Shown here piece after piece: positions 25,190-37,714 of a stretch of DNA of 64,000 nt. The position numbers were made by a program, and so were the translations under genes. Under the pieces are notes generated by a model that was given only the letters and a program-made list of their open reading frames with translations, did no database searches and was not told the origin of the DNA. This DNA comes from Sacculina carcini (Eukaryota > Arthropoda > Thecostraca > Sacculinidae): NCBI GenBank assembly GCA_916048095.2, contig OU696591.1, forward strand, positions 6,068,999 through 6,132,998, in the 5' to 3' direction. Positions within the stretch are counted from its first letter, which is position 1. The number at the start of each line of letters is the position of its first letter.

Positions 25190-25195
25190 AATAAA
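25190..25195 (+). terminator. Polyadenylation signal AATAAA of the small peptide gene
   Basis: AATAAA lies 177 bases after the stop codon at 25013. A GT-rich/G-rich stretch (25212-25231, TTGGTTTTTTGGGGGGAGGG) follows, as expected downstream of a cleavage site. Confidence 0.7.
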
Positions 25196-25235
25196 AATAC
25201 ACAAACGCATATTGGTTTTTTGGGGGGAGGGGAGA

Positions 25236-25649
25236 AATTTAGACAAATATATTTGACAAATTTTCAAATTAATATCGTTTTCATTGCAAAACAATTTTTC
25301 GCGATTATTGACGACAATTGGCAACCGATTGAAAATATTAAAAAAACAATAAGAAACACAAAATGACGGCGTGTTAATGATATATTCATATATTTCAGTC
25401 GACATTTCGTACAGCAAAAACCGCGGAATCATTTTGATAATCACACTGACACACACACACACACACACACACTGACACACACACACACACACACACGCAC
25501 ACACAGGTACCACAACCAAACAGCAGGCATCGCAGAATAAATGAAGCAAAGAAAGACACAAAATATGCAATAATAATAATAATAATAATAATAAAACGAC
25601 CCAGTAAAACACGCTGAAATTCTCGTTAACAAAACGGTCACAGCGGAAT

Positions 25650-25690
<41 letters not shown>

Positions 25691-25733
25691 ACACGCTGAC
25701 ATACTGACACACACACACACACTGACACTGACA

Positions 25734-25774
<41 letters not shown>

Positions 25775-26041
25775 ACACACTGACACACATGATTAATCGC
25801 AGGCAAGCTTGAATATAAATGATATAGAAAAGCGATCACAAACACAAACACAAAATAACACACTCACACACACTGACATACATACACAACAACAAACTCA
25901 CACACACACACACACATACTCACAACCACACTCAGATACAAACACACACACAAATGTTGTGCCCACGCTTGCGTGTATATGACTGTCTACACTGATTCAG
26001 CAACATTATCAACAATATCGCAGCGGAACTAGCAGTGACTA
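25236..26041. other. Region between the convergent 3' ends of the small peptide gene and CARMIL
   Basis: AT-rich to 25440, then CA arrays interspersed with CTGACAC units (25440-25505, 25652-25790, 25860-25955) and an (ATA)n run at 25570-25592. It probably includes the CARMIL 3' UTR, but I did not find a clear AATAAA on the minus strand. Confidence 0.55.
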
Positions 26042-29000
26042 TCACACGTTAATCACGTCTTCCGAGCAGAACATAGAGCTCGCACCGACCCGCCTATTAC
26101 CCGCCTCACTGCCAGGTTTAGCTGGTGCTACTGGGGTGTTACTGAGCAGTAACGGAGAAGATGATGTTGTTACTGACGAGGGGGGCGGGCCACATGACGA
26201 CGAGGAGGATGAGGGGGGCTTGATAGAACGTCGCTCAGCAGAAACATAAATAGAAGGCAACGAGCGAGGCCCATCTCCACACCCCTCATCCAGATTCTAA
26301 CATAAAACATATATAAATATGTATAAGCATACATACACATACATTACAATACTGCTATAATTAAGACGACATTCCAAACAAAAACATATATAAATATATA
26401 CAGACATAAGTAGAACAAAAATACATAAGTAAAACATAAGCACGCATATAAACATATATAAATGCTTATATGTAACATAGATAAACAAATAAATATATAA
26501 AAAATAATCGAAATTCATAAACACATATATCTTCACAAAAATAGTAGAATACATAAGCAAATACACATAAGCATAGATAAATACATTTAACAAGTAAATA
26601 AAACATATATATGTACACACGTAAATACATAAACACACACATAAATATATAATTAAAATAAAATAGATTTATTGAAATAGAGATGGGCAAATAGAGATGG
26701 GCAAATAGAGATGGACAAATAGAGATGGGAAAATAGAGATGGACAAATAGAGATGGACAAATAGAGATGGATAAATAGAGATGGACACATAGAGATGGGC
26801 AAATAGAGATGGACACATAGAGATGGACACATAGAGATGGACAAATAGAGATGGACAAATAGAGATGGGTAAATAGAGATGGGCAAATAGAGATGGACAA
26901 ATAGAGATGGAGAAATAGAGATGGGCAAATAGAGATGGACACATAGAGATGGGCAAATAGAGATGGACAAATAGTGATGGGCAAATAGAGATGGGCAAAT
27001 AGAGATGGGCAAATAGAGATGGACAAATAGAGATGGGCAAATAGAGATGGACACATAGAGATGGGCAAATAGAGATGGACAAATAGTGATGGGCAAATAG
27101 AGATGGACAAATACAGATGGGCAAATAGAGATAAGCAAATAGAGATAAGCAAATAGAGATGGACACATAAAGATGGACACATAGAGATGGACACATAGAG
27201 ATGGACACATAGAGATGGACAAATAGAGATGGACACATAGAGATGGACAAATAGAGATGGACAAATAGAGATGGACAAATAGGGATGGGCAAATAGAGAT
27301 AAGCAAATAGAGATGGACACATAAAGATGGACACATAGAGATGGACACATAGAGATGGACACATAGAGATGGACACATAGAGATGGACAAATAGAGATGG
27401 GCAAATAGAGATGGGCAAATAGAGATGGGTAAATAGAGATGGAAAAATAGAGATGGGCAATTAGAGATGGACAAATAGAGATGGACAAATAGAGATGGAC
27501 AAATAGAGATGGACAAATAGAGATGGACAAATAGAGATGGACAAATAGAGATGGGTAAATAGAGATGGACAAATAGAGATGAGCAAATAGAGATGGGCAA
27601 ATAGAGATGGACAAATAGAGATGGACAAATAGAGATGGACAAATAGAGATGGACAAATAGAGATGGACACATGGACGCACGGACCTCCATTTCAGAGGCG
27701 GTAATTCTGCGACTTCTACGTTTCTCCCAGCGAGCCAACACTGCAGAAGCTGATGAAAGAAGCACTGCCCCACTAGCTCCACCTAGCGGCAATATCAACA
27801 ACTACCAGTAAGCTCATGCTCTGACACACTGACACTGACAAGCACTCACACACTGACACTGACAAGCACTCACACACTGACACACTGACAAGCACTGACA
27901 CACTGACACAAATACGGAGAGACAAGGAGAGAGAGAGATAAATAAAGAGAGAAAATACAATAAAGAGAAAAGAGAAAATGAGAGAATGAGAAAAATAATA
28001 AAGAAAGATAAAAAAGAATGATAGCGAAAGAAAGATACACACACACACACGAACAGAAAGACAGAGAGAGAAAGAGAGTCAGAGAGAATGAGAAAGAGAA
28101 AGATAGAAAAACAGAGATGGACAAACACACATATATACACGAGGAGACAGAGAGAGAAACAGGAAATAGGGAGATAAGAAAGAGATAGAGAGAGAAAGAG
28201 AGAAAGAGAAAGAGAGAAAGAGAAAGAGAGATAGACACACACACAGTGGAAAATTTAGCATGCACTCAGTTTGTTGTTTAATTATTGCGAAAAAAACAGG
28301 ATAAAGCAAAATTAGAGCGTTTTAATCAGCCAATAATACAAATGCTGAAAATGAAGACAGCTAAAAAATGATACACAGCCCAGATAAGCAGGTTTTGTAC
28401 AGCATTGGCAAGACACAAACAAACAAACATTTTGGACGACAAAAAATAACAAAAAAAAACTATTTTTTGATTTTGCACTAAACACACACAAACACACACG
28501 ATTAAGCCGACGAACAAACACAAACATGCAAACAATTAATGTAATTCAAGCACATATATAAAATCACAAAAGTGGAGGTGCCACAGTTCATTTAGACAAA
28601 GCACGTGCAATTTTCAAGTTTCAGTGGTTTTCAAACCAACACACACACACAAACCTGTCGTGGAGTTGTTATTATCGAGGTTTTTCCCTGTTGTTGTTGT
28701 TGTTGTTGTTGTGTTGCTAATGGTCTCGCCTGAACATGAAGATGATGAAGAAACGGGACGAGGGGGACGCAGGGAAACACCAGCACTAGCACGAATAACA
28801 GCCGACTTACACGCTAACACACACACACACACACACATACACATATAAATGCATTTTTACACATACATACACACGTATAGAACAAAAAAATACTATGTTT
28901 TTTCCATAATCAAGAAATATACAATATAAAATTGATTAAAATAATTAAGACTACTGCATTTATACATATGTATATGTATAATGTTCGTGAAGGATGTTTA

Positions 29001-29892
29001 CTAAATCACGTGTGCGTGTTATGGGTCTACCTTCATCTTGAGTGTCTTGATCTGTGATCGCATGATCGACGAGCGATCGCGGTGCTGCACGAGGTCTTCC
29101 ACGTGCCACGTGCGACGGAGAACAGTTGACATCATCCACATCATCGATAACCGAGTTGCTGTTAATGTTACTGTTAATGTTACTGTTACTGTTGCGTTTC
29201 TCCTGCTTACTGCGCATTTCGGCCAGTAGATCGGCCCCTGATAACAACCCCCCATTGTTGTTGCTGTTTTGATGTGGGCGCCTCATCTTGTTGCAAGAAG
29301 ATGAAGAAGATGATAACGAAGGAGGAGAAGCAGAAGAAGAAACAGTCGGCAATGTTGTTGTTGTTGTTGTTGAAGAAGAAACAGAAGAAGCAGGAGGAGG
29401 GTCGGCGGCCTCACAAGAAGCAGAACTAATAGCAGAAGAAGCGGTGGATGAAACACACGCGCTAGTCGCACTGAGAATATGATTCAAAAAACTGTCCGCA
29501 CAATCTGTCAACAAACACACAAACACGTGTCTTATGAGGACAGATTGAGGAAAATTAATGAATTAGCAAGGCTTGAGGAGAGAAAATTGTGATTTAATTA
29601 ATACATACAGATCAGTATGAATGACACGATCAACACACAATATATCGGCTTACATTTTCCAAGAAAATGTGTGCGGAAAAGACACTAAAAAAGCTGAAAA
29701 ACACGTTGTCGAGAAAATATATATAAAAGTGGTTAGTTTCCCGTCGAGGAGCGTAGATAAATAAAATTACAATAAGACAGCAAAATAGTTGAAGCTAGAA
29801 ATTAAGAACTTGCTCCACATATGGATGTTAGATGAATTATGGAAGACACTTCTTATCTCATATCCTGTAGAAGAACTGTAGGTGAGTACACA

Positions 29893-29926
<34 letters not shown>

Positions 29927-29929
29927 ATG

Positions 29930-29963
<34 letters not shown>

Positions 29964-32571
29964 GGATGAAACTTATTATAGGAAACGTTTGAATTTCAAT
30001 GAGTGCTGATGGAATTATTATGGTTCAAAAAACCTGTGTGCGTGGTATTTTTTGAAAAATGCAAATTTTCAGAACTAGCTCACTTCTTTCAAAGTTTCAA
30101 GATTTTCTATTGCACAAATTAAATATGTACAAATTTTCACGATAAACATGTATTATTGTGTTTCAAGTATAATCAGCTGCCATTTTCGTGCCAAATTTCA
30201 ATAATAAAAGTTTGAGGGGAGGAGCATTATATTTGAGTATGTGAGAAATACCAGTTTTCAAAGTACAATTCTGTGTAAGCAGGGAGATGTAAAATTATGT
30301 AGTATATTTTATTACTACGTTTGTGCTATTTTATCAATCAATATGAATTTTTTTTGAAAACTTAGTGGGAGCGTTATACTTGGGTGATTAGAGAAATATA
30401 GTGTGTGCGTGTGTGTAGGACACACACACACACACACACACACACGTTGATAAATATGATTTTGTTGAAAAAAAGTAGGAAAACTTTGTATGTCAAATAA
30501 AAAACAAACAGACAAACACATAAAGAGACAGACAGACAGACAGACAAACAGACAAACATACAGACAGACAGACAAACAGACAGACAAACCTTCATGGTCG
30601 CGAGCAGTTTCGGACGAGGGTTTCGCTGTTGTTGCTGTTGATTTTCTGTCTGTTTGAGACGAAAGAGCAGAAACAGGAGAACAGGGAATATCGGAGTTAG
30701 CAGAAGAAATAGTAGGAGCAGGAGCAGGACAATTACTGCTCAAATCTCCACCAACACCAGCCATACTACCGCTATTATTATTATTATTATTAATATTGGT
30801 GGAAGAGGGGGGTTTGGTATTTTGCGCTGGCGATGGTGCTTGTTGAGCAGACAGTTTGTCAGCGTCCACGCGATGAAAGCGAGACGATTTCTTCAACACG
30901 ACCGAGGCATCAGTCGAAGATGACGGAGCGCAAGAATGATGCGAAGAAGAGGAGGAAGAAGAGAATTTGCTCAAAACAGAAGACAATCCCTTGCGAATCG
31001 ATTTACTGTAATAAAAACACACACAAACACACACACACACAAACAAACACACACAATTGCAATCTATAAATATCTTGCGAAAAAAGAAGTGGTACAAAAT
31101 CAAGATTTATTCGAATTGGCAAAATAAAAAAGAGGTCACAAATTTGGTCTACAGAAACGAAGAATAAAGAGACGTTCAAAAATTTCAGTTTCCCCAATAG
31201 GGCGATAGATGATTGGTACAAGCTACCAGAGGAGATCGTAAATAAAAAAACAAAACAATCATTCAAAATAAAATATGATACTTGGAAGGCAGGAGTCACG
31301 AGTCTTTGACTCATTCCTGCGGAGTCAACTAGGTAAGAACAACTAGGTAAGACCACACACAAGACACAATACACATATGATATGTTATAGTTTAAATGTA
31401 TTAATGTATATTTCTGATGGTGTTGTTACGGAAACATGGCATACGATCACACATGTATGAGAAATTATATAAAAATGGTATGAAAATAATGTCGTAGTCG
31501 TTTTTATGGAATTAGATCGAGAATTAGATGAGATAATATTTAGTGATATTCAATTATAAATTAGTTGTACGATTTGATATTTTAATATTGATGTTGAATT
31601 AGCGAAATCACGTGCTGTATGATAATGGCAAGTACCCCCACAAAACACAACAACACTTACCGAATCAGGTGTCTGTAAACATAACAGCAAGAAAAATACA
31701 AACCCTAAAAAAAGAGAATAAGTTGATATTGAAGTTGAAGTTGATAAGAGAAAACAGAAGAGAAAAAGTACGATAAGAAGTAGGAAAATGAGAAGAATAA
31801 GATAAGAATTTAACAAGAAAAAAAACAAGTGAATAAAAAGAAAACGAAAGAAAAACAACAGCAAAACAAATGTAATAAATCAAGCATTGAATGGGAACAA
31901 AGAGAGAGAAACACAGTAGGAGAAAGAGGGAGAAAGGGAGAGAAAGAGAGAGAGAGAAACATAGACGGAGAGAAAGATAGAGAGACAAAGAGAGACATAG
32001 ACAGAGAGAAAGAGAGAAAGAGAGAGAGAGAAAGAGACATAGACGGAGAGAGAAAGAGAGAGAGAGAAAGAGACATAGAAAGAGAGAAAGAGAGCGTACA
32101 CTCTGCGTTCGCGTCGTGTCGTTGGTTCGCCGGATACGTCAGAATCTGTGACGGACGTCAATTTGCCTGACACAGACACAGCACTGTCCGCACGCCGCAT
32201 CAACGAAGATGAACTAGAATTAGTGGTGTCTGAAGCTGCTGTCGTATCACCCCTTATCACCCCCCCACACACACACAGACACACAGACACACACACAGAA
32301 GAATACGAATTAAAATATGAGATAAATGAGATAAAAGTCAACGAATTATTAGTATTATTATTATTATTAAATTGATGAGCAATATTTGAAACGGGTAGAG
32401 AGTGTTTAAACGTTATATAAAAGATACACATGCAACTGCAATCTCCATGCAAACAAATTTAGTATTATTTAGAAATAAAGTAAATTAGCGAAATAACCTT
32501 ATATATAATAATAATAATATTATTAATAGACAAATTATTAAGTTGAAACAATAAAGATTGAATGGATATAT

Positions 32572-32645
<74 letters not shown>

Positions 32646-32696
32646 TACTGATTTTGTGTAGAGGAAATATTTTGCCAGCAAATGCGTATAAGAGAA

Positions 32697-32730
<34 letters not shown>

Positions 32731-33684
32731 AGAACAAAGTAAATATAAAAAAACAAACCGTGATTAAATCAGGTGAAAACTCACCTGTTGATGTACGATA
32801 GCGAATCATACACGTGAATCTTGTGTGTGTGTGTTTGTGTGTCTGACTAAAATAATACACATGCACTAACACACACACACACACACACGCATGCGATTGT
32901 CAGTGTATTAACACACACACACACACACACACATACATGCAGCCCGACAAACATGTTAGTTTTGTATACAAACATGCACACAAACTACAAACTAACAAAC
33001 TAACTAACACACAGACAGACATATATTTTAAAAAAGCATGCATATACCTGGTTAGTTGAATTAACGTTGTAATTTGCACAACACACCTTACACACACCAA
33101 TCAATAAAAATAAACAATAAATAAACCTAATAACAGATTCCAACGGAAAAAAAGAAGAATTTACAACACACACAAACATGCAAATAAACACACAAACACA
33201 CACACACACAATGATAAATTCTGAAGAATTCTAGCTACTTTGAGCGCGTGCATCAGGGGTGTGGTTGCCGCCCCGGTTCATGCAGAGACGAAGAGACTTC
33301 GCAATCCGCACCCACCTGTTGGCTCGAGGCACCTCAGCCAGTTTGCTTGTGGTAAGAGGTGAGGTGAAAAAGTCGCTCATCCCGGCATCCACAGAGGCTG
33401 AACGTGCTGTATCGCTGGTGTAATCATCGTTCGTCAGAGCAGAATATGATGGAGGAGGAGGAGGAATGGTGGAAGAAGAGGGAGAAGTCAGGGGTGCACG
33501 CGAAGGAGCACGAGCTTTGGCTCGCCGAGGACGAGATAGACCGAGATGATGCAGTTTGCCATCTCCTGCCGATGTACTGCTGATGATGTTACTGGTGTTG
33601 TTGATGTTACGAGAAGATACATCAACATTGGAGAATGGTGTACTGGCATTCAATTCGCAAACCGTCTCCAATTCTGACCACCCA

Positions 33685-33728
<44 letters not shown>

Positions 33729-34865
33729 ACACAAATTAAGATATTAACTCAATTTGTGCAAGTTTATACAGCTATATTAACTATATTCTAGACTTTATAG
33801 AAATTAGCAAAAGTCAACTGTTATAGCTCTAGCTGGGAAAATTCTATATACACACAAAAGAAAATGGTAAAGTAAAATAGACAAAGAAAATGGACAATGA
33901 AAATAGACAGTAAAAACAGACATAGAAAATAGACAAGGAAAATGTACAATGAAAATAGACAGTAAAAACGAACATAGAAAACAAAGAAAATGGACAAATA
34001 AAATGGACAAGGAAAATAGACAAGGAAAATACACAATGAAAATAGACAAGGAAAATAGACAAATAAAATAGACAAAGAAAATGGATAAGGAAAATAGACA
34101 AAGAAAGAAGACACCTACCTTGGACAGTTTCTAGCGGAGTGCGTTGTTCATCAAGAACTTCAGTTAATTGATCGGCACAAACCCCGTCAACCTTGTCTGC
34201 TCCGAACAAGCCAGGAATAAGTACAGAGGAAGAGACATAGAAACAGAGAGAGAGAGAGAGAAAAAGAAAGAGAAATAGAGAGGGAAGGAATGGAGTAAGG
34301 AAGGAAGGAACACACACACAAGAACCAGTGCGACATAGTCACAATACCAAAAAGAATTAAGAAGAGAAAGAATGAAGGAAGAATGTGACGCAAGAGAACC
34401 GAGTGTAAGAGAAATAGCGAACAGAACAGAACAGAACAGAACAGAGAGAAAGAGAGAAATATAGAAAGAGGAAGAGAGAAAGAGAGAGAAAATGAAAAAA
34501 TGAACACAAAAAAACACACAACGTGTATTAGATCATGCAAAATAAATTATAAGACCAGTATAAGAGCAAAAAAGCAATTTAAAAAAAAATAAACCAAACA
34601 AAAAGCGACACACTCAAAAAACAACATAAAAAAACACGTAAACATAAATTCTGTCTACAATGCATCGTATAAAGCATATTGAAGCAAGCACAATGGGTGT
34701 AAATGCTGGGGGTATGGGGTATATATATACCCCCAACAAATTGACTGAGGGTATGAATATGCAATTATACCCCCCCCCACACCGAAAATTATGCTGAGTT
34801 CAGTTCATTTGAGGGTACATTGGGTCATCAAAATCAGCATAGCAGAAAAAGTAACACAAATGTGT

Positions 34866-34897
<32 letters not shown>

Positions 34898-36947
34898 TGT
34901 AATTGAACAGCCCAATTGGCTAGCATAATAGAAAATCATAATAATAAAGCTACCAAGCATATTGAAGCTGGAAAATACAACTACCAACACCCAAAAACCA
35001 AGCGATCGTACACACCGACACAAACACAACACACGTACAAAAGCAAGCACTAATTCTAATACATTATTTTCTTACTTGTAAAATCCACCACGGACCGATG
35101 CATGGGAGCTGTATAAAGTGTGTGTGTTTGTATGTGTGTGTGTGTACGATTGTGTGTGTTCGTGTGTGTGTGTTTGTAGGTTTGTATGTGTACGATTGTG
35201 TGTGTTCGTGTGTGTGTTTGTGTATGTGCAGTGAAATCATACAGAAATTATAAGATACCAAATACCAAATAACAAATAACAAACACACACACGAGAACAA
35301 TTTAGGCATTTTTTGGAATGTACAGTATTTGAACGTTGACGGATATAATAAAAATAAATCACCGACAAGCAGAAATTAATTGTACGGGAAAAATACACGT
35401 ATAATGTTTTTTTGTAATATTGTAGCAAAAAAACACACACTAACACACACACAGCCAAATTAACACACACACACATACAGATAGAGTAAGAGAGCAAAAC
35501 TGACCGGCTACAGAGTTTGGGCGCATTTTACGACCGAACTTCCTGTGTATTTTGGCTTGCATTTGCGGTGTGGCCTAACAAAATAAAATAAACAGCAAAA
35601 AATATATGAGTAATACTCAACACACAAATATATTTATATAATTCAATTCTGCAAGTACATGGAAAATATATATAATTAAGTATTGTTCGTGTTTTAGTGG
35701 TCGGAAAAGATTAAATTCACGAAAAATAACACGAAAAAAACCGTCGATTGAAAAAGAAGACAGTGGAAAATAAATTAATTAACTGAAAATCAAACCTCAC
35801 TTTGCAAACACACAAAAAAACAAAAACACACACACACACACAGTAAAAAAAAACACTCAAATAAAATCATTCATAAAAACAAGTTAAGTTTGAGTTTTTC
35901 TATTATATGAGAAAAAATGTGATTAAAATAACACTGGAAACACACATAATCACAACACACACTGACACACACACACATACATACAGATTCTCACCAGATT
36001 CAAATAGTCCAAATACTGTGTGTGAGTGGTTGCCATGACAACCGGCAGCAAGTCAAACACACAAACACACAAACATACAAACATACATACATACACAGCT
36101 TCATTGCAGAAGCCAAGTTAAAATATATCAACTGTATATAAACACATACAGACACACACACACACACAGAGAGAAAGAGAGATATGTGATAGAACACAGT
36201 ATATACACACACACACACAGTATGATATTATAAAAAATATACTATTTACATACTGTTTAACATGTAATATTATAATAAACAGTCTATATATACATATATA
36301 TATATATGATATAAGTTGAAGTTAAGCTTCTTCAGACACAAGTATGTATTTTTTATTACACCACTTATTTTTTATTATCTATAGTGGTGTAATAAAAAAT
36401 ACATATTTGTGTCTGAAGAAGTTCAACTTCAACTTATATCACACATATCCACCAGACACGTGAGTACTCCATACATTTTGGATCTAAATACCAAGGAACG
36501 TGGGCGGAGTGACATTATGGATTGCTATCGGATGATGGTTTATTATTTATTGTTATTTATTTATTATTTTCTTTCCAACTCTCTTTCTAGACTTTTTTTC
36601 TCTTCGAACTCTCTTTCTCTCTGAATCTTTTGGGTGCTTCCGGTACATGGGTCCACCTTAGGGTGGTAATAGTGCTTGCACTCTTCCCATGCTACTGGAT
36701 TTGCCTGTAATTAATAATAATAATAATATATATGTGTATATATGTACGTACTGACCGGGGGAGAGAGTTCTGCTTGATGGGTGTTGGTGGTGTTAGAGGT
36801 ACAGTGGTCTCGTGCAGTGGTGGTGTTCAGTGTGGAAGAGGAGGAAGAAGAGCAGGTTGTGGTATCCTCGACCAAGCGAGACAGAGAACGAGACGACTTG
36901 AGAACATCACAAGTGGAAGTACGACGTCGCAATGAAGATTCTCCAAT
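26042..36947 (-). CDS. CARMIL: CARMIL exons 20-30: regulatory tail with capping-protein-binding motif
   Basis: Exons: 36947-36756, 36015-35995 (a 21-base micro-exon, YLDYLNL), 35574-35505, 34196-34119, 33673-33316, 32252-32100, 31005-30590, 29504-29031, 28813-28655, 27782-27685 and 26296-26042. Exon 22 has HRKFGRKMRP, which matches the basic patch before the capping-protein region. Exon 24 has KLHHLGLSRPRR (about residue 1090), the CPI motif that binds capping protein, then GMSDFF, the likely CSI motif. Exon 27 has the conserved GADLLAEMRSKQEKR. The protein ends EDVINV, comparable to the short hydrophobic end of vertebrate CARMILs. Exon 24 could also read through its donor to a TAG at 33231, giving a shorter isoform. 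The exon 25 donor (GT/GTACGC) is weaker than most. Confidence 0.88.
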
Positions 36948-37520
36948 CTTACAATACACACATACAAACATACACACATGAATAAACATTGAACAAACAT
37001 ACACACACACACACAAACATATACATATACGATACATACATAACAACAAACATATACATATATAAACATATACAAACATACATATTTATACATATATTTG
37101 AACTCTGACGTACATTAAATATAGACATTCGTGTATAAGAAAACAAGATGTAAGATAGATGTGAGATAAGAAAACAAGTGATTATCAATTGTGTTAGAGA
37201 AAGAGAGAGAGATAGAGAGAGAAAGAGAAAACAGATACAAAGAATACAGAGATACAGAGAAAGAGAGAGAAAGAGAGAGAGTTTGTGAGATAGTTACCAG
37301 GGTTCTATGAGATTTCAGTAGATTAGCCACCACTTCATCAATAACTCTATCACTCAATTGTGTGGCCACTGCTAGTTGAGAAAGAGAGAAAGAGAGAAAG
37401 AGAGAAAGAGAAAGAGTTTGTGAGATATTTACCAGGGTTCTATGAGATTTCAGTAGATTAGCCACCACTTCATCAATAACTCTATCACTCAATTGTGTGG
37501 CCACAGCTAGTTGAGAAAGA

Positions 37521-37554
<34 letters not shown>

Positions 37555-37667
37555 AAGAGAGAGTTTGTGAGATAGTTACCAGGGTTCTATGAGATTTCAG
37601 TAGATTAGCCACCACTTCATCAATAACTCTATCACTCAATTGTGTGGCCACAGCTAGTTGAGAAAGA

Positions 37668-37714
<47 letters not shown>

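Noticed and set aside
26466-27801. 382- and 438-codon ORFs with ISICPSLFVHLYL repeats
   Set aside because: They come from the 14-bp minisatellite, where every frame repeats after 42 bases without a stop; only the 27685-27782 part is a real (CARMIL) exon.
28614-28844. Continuation of CARMIL exon 28 to a stop at 28614
   Set aside because: Read-through would end in translated CA repeat (LCVCVG); the donor at 28655 joins in phase to exon 29 and gives a conserved-type C terminus.
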